Of a stretch of DNA of 7,447 nucleotides, positions 6,683-7,447 are shown in pieces. This DNA is from Gammaproteobacteria bacterium (GTDB taxonomy: Bacteria > Pseudomonadota > Gammaproteobacteria > SZUA-229). Position 1 is the stretch's first letter. Each line of letters starts with the position of its first letter. The stretch lies in NCBI GenBank assembly GCA_011321985.1, contig DROB01000305.1, forward strand, positions 1-7,447. The letters are read 5' to 3'. The notes beneath the pieces were generated by a model. The model had not been told where the DNA came from, did no database searches, and was given only the letters and a program-made list of their open reading frames with translations. Both the position numbers and the translations under genes were made by a program.

Positions 6683-6949
6683 TTAAGCAGCGGCTTCCGT
6701 TGTCGTATTTGATCGTGCCTGTTTAATCAAGGTAGAAACACGATCAGAGGTCTGTGCGCCAACAGATTTCCAGTGTGTAACACGGTCCAGATCAAGCACT
6801 AAACGCTGCTCTCCACCTGTAGCACCCGGATTAAAATAGCCCAGACGCTCGATATAACGACCATCGCGCGATCTGCGTGAATCTTTAACATCTATGTGAT
6901 AAAAAGGCTTTTTCTTGGCACCGCCTCTTGATAAACGTATTGTTACCAT
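6683..6949 (-). CDS. rpsP: 30S ribosomal protein S16
   Basis: Small-subunit ribosomal protein needed for correct folding of the 16S rRNA 5' and central domains. The 88-residue product carries the signature N-terminus MVTIRLSRGGAKKKPFY, then VKDSRRSRDGRYIERLGYFNP, and LDLDRVTHWKSVGAQTSDRV. The tail ARSNTTTEAAA is low-complexity, as is common in this protein. E. coli S16 has 82 residues. The ATG at 6947-6949 follows a GAG site about 8 bases upstream. It is the first gene of the four-gene operon, with a leader that can form a tetraloop hairpin. The ffh gene, often found upstream in related genomes, is not within the nearly 500 bases visible on that side. Confidence 0.99.
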   Translation of the reverse strand: MVTIRLSRGGAKKKPFYHIDVKDSRRSRDGRYIERLGYFNPGATGGEQRLVLDLDRVTHWKSVGAQTSDRVSTLIKQARSNTTTEAAA

Positions 6950-6977
6950 TAGTTACTCTCAGTAATTCTTAAACAAA

Positions 6978-6993
6978 ATGACCTTTCGGCCAC
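6978..6993 (-). promoter_or_regulatory. GAAA-tetraloop hairpin plus U-rich stretch in the rpsP leader
   Basis: On the minus strand the leader reads GUGGCC-GAAA-GGUCAU followed by UUUGUUU. The six-pair stem includes two G-U pairs and a GNRA tetraloop. It lies about 28 bases before the rpsP ATG. The arrangement resembles a weak intrinsic terminator, so it could act as an attenuator or as a protein-binding leader element for ribosomal-protein feedback. No competing antiterminator stem was confirmed. Confidence 0.35.
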
Positions 6994-7180
6994 AGGAAAC
7001 CGCGCATTTTACGTGATTATTTCATCAGATGGAAGCCTATTTTACGGATATAAGCCCTATCCCTGTACATAAAGACACAGAGAAGTGAACATTTACCCAC
7101 AGGTGGTCACGAACAAACACCGATAAGAGAGATAAAACAGTTTAAACCTGATGCTACAGGTGCCGTCAGTATGTCTGAAA

Positions 7181-7203
7181 GCAGCTCTGAACCAGAGATC
7201 TGC
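7181..7203. repeat. Nine-pair hairpin with a two-base bulge
   Basis: GCAG-CTCTG (7181-7189), loop AAC, CAGAG (7193-7197), bulge AT, CTGC (7200-7203). No T-run follows on either strand, so it is not an obvious terminator for a gene entering from the right. It abuts the GCTAA/TTAGC and GCGGC/GCCGC stems, so 7181-7246 forms a dense cluster of inverted repeats. Confidence 0.4.
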
Positions 7204-7246
7204 TAACGGCCATTAGCGGCCATACGGAAAAACATTTTTTTGCCGC
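7202..7246. repeat. Compound inverted-repeat element sharing sequence with the ogt upstream region
   Basis: Two nested or adjacent stems occur: GCTAA (7202-7206) with TTAGC (7213-7217), and GCGGC (7216-7220) with GCCGC (7242-7246), the latter enclosing A5-CAT-T6-type self-complementary DNA. On the minus strand the piece CCGTATGGCCGC (7227 to 7216), preceded by TTTTT, matches CCGTATGTCCGC at 2574-2585 on the plus strand, preceded by TTTTTG, in 11 of 12 bases. The second site is likewise followed by an inverted repeat. This suggests two copies of a short dispersed palindromic element, though two copies in one window are thin evidence. Confidence 0.35.
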
Positions 7247-7447
7247 CAAGGACGTGCCCGAGCGAAGCGACAAATACCCCTGGGGTGCGAAAAGAGCGAA
7301 GAAAAGCTTAAAAATAAAATCACTGCTGTCCCGTTAACTTTCTCTTTTGCCACCAGAAAGGCCGATAGTGTCGGTTCATATGATATGGTTATATAACCCG
7401 AGACACGAAATCCAGCAAATGACTGAGACACGCTGTAAACACATCCA

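Larger units (their letters stand above)
6950..7447. other. Intergenic region upstream of rpsP, no convincing gene
   Basis: These 498 bases must contain the rpsP operon leader and probably its promoter. On the minus strand TAAAAT occurs as a possible -10 at 7006-7011 and at 7039-7044, but the -35 positions (TTCCAT, TACAGG) are poor, so I make no firm promoter call. The right half contains hairpins, a 12-base perfect palindrome GGTTATATAACC (7387-7398), and GAGACACG twice (7400-7407 and 7425-7432). One minus-strand open frame of 72 codons (7213-7431, GTG start) has no ribosome site or recognisable domain and ends inside a repeat-like hairpin. I regard it as non-coding. Confidence 0.6.

Noticed and set aside
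7093..7101. DnaA-box-like TTACCCACA
   Set aside because: One mismatch at a key position and a single isolated copy, with no AT-rich unwinding region or other origin genes.
7276..7286. ACCCCTGGGGT palindrome
   Set aside because: The arms are separated by one base so no hairpin can form, and an isolated 11-mer symmetric site is not significant.

Overview
The window looks like a chromosomal segment of a gammaproteobacterium. The main evidence is the canonical ribosomal-protein/tRNA-modification block rpsP-rimM-trmD-rplS (minus strand, 4834-6949). Its proteins read like the E. coli ones: RimM ends in a VDWD-type tail, and TrmD carries YLSPQG, GRYEGIDER and WSIGDYVLSGGE. HtpG also matches the proteobacterial form closely. 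I cannot name the genus. No integrase, transposase, phage gene, CRISPR array, rRNA or tRNA is visible.

Layout. Positions 1-946 (minus) hold the first 315 codons of htpG (Hsp90), running off the left edge. Positions 947-1183 are a divergent, AT-rich promoter region with two oppositely oriented promoter candidates that overlap almost completely. The htpG-facing one also fits a heat-shock sigma-32 pattern. Positions 1184-1972 (plus) encode a secreted PhnD-like solute-binding protein that starts at TTG and has no transporter partner in view. It converges on ogt (1999-2484, minus), a DNA-alkyl-cysteine methyltransferase. Next, 2662-4647 (minus) encodes a large exported helical-repeat (TPR-type) protein of unknown function. 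A strong intrinsic terminator (4746-4776) separates it from the rplS end of the ribosomal operon. Positions 6950-7447 have no convincing gene. They hold the rpsP leader, with a small GAAA-tetraloop hairpin, and a repeat-like stretch with hairpins and a probably spurious ORF.

How the genes fit together. rpsP, rimM, trmD and rplS form one translation-related operon: two ribosomal proteins, the 30S maturation factor that acts with S19/16S rRNA, and the tRNA m1G37 methyltransferase. The other genes (chaperone, solute-binding protein, DNA repair, TPR protein) are separately controlled and show no obvious shared pathway. I see no clear new multi-gene system. The points most worth a second look are the overlapping htpG/PhnD-like promoters with nearby tandem heptamers, the exported TPR protein, a plus-strand terminator-like hairpin with no plus-strand gene to serve, a short sequence shared between that site and the right-hand intergenic region, and the possible attenuator in the rpsP leader.
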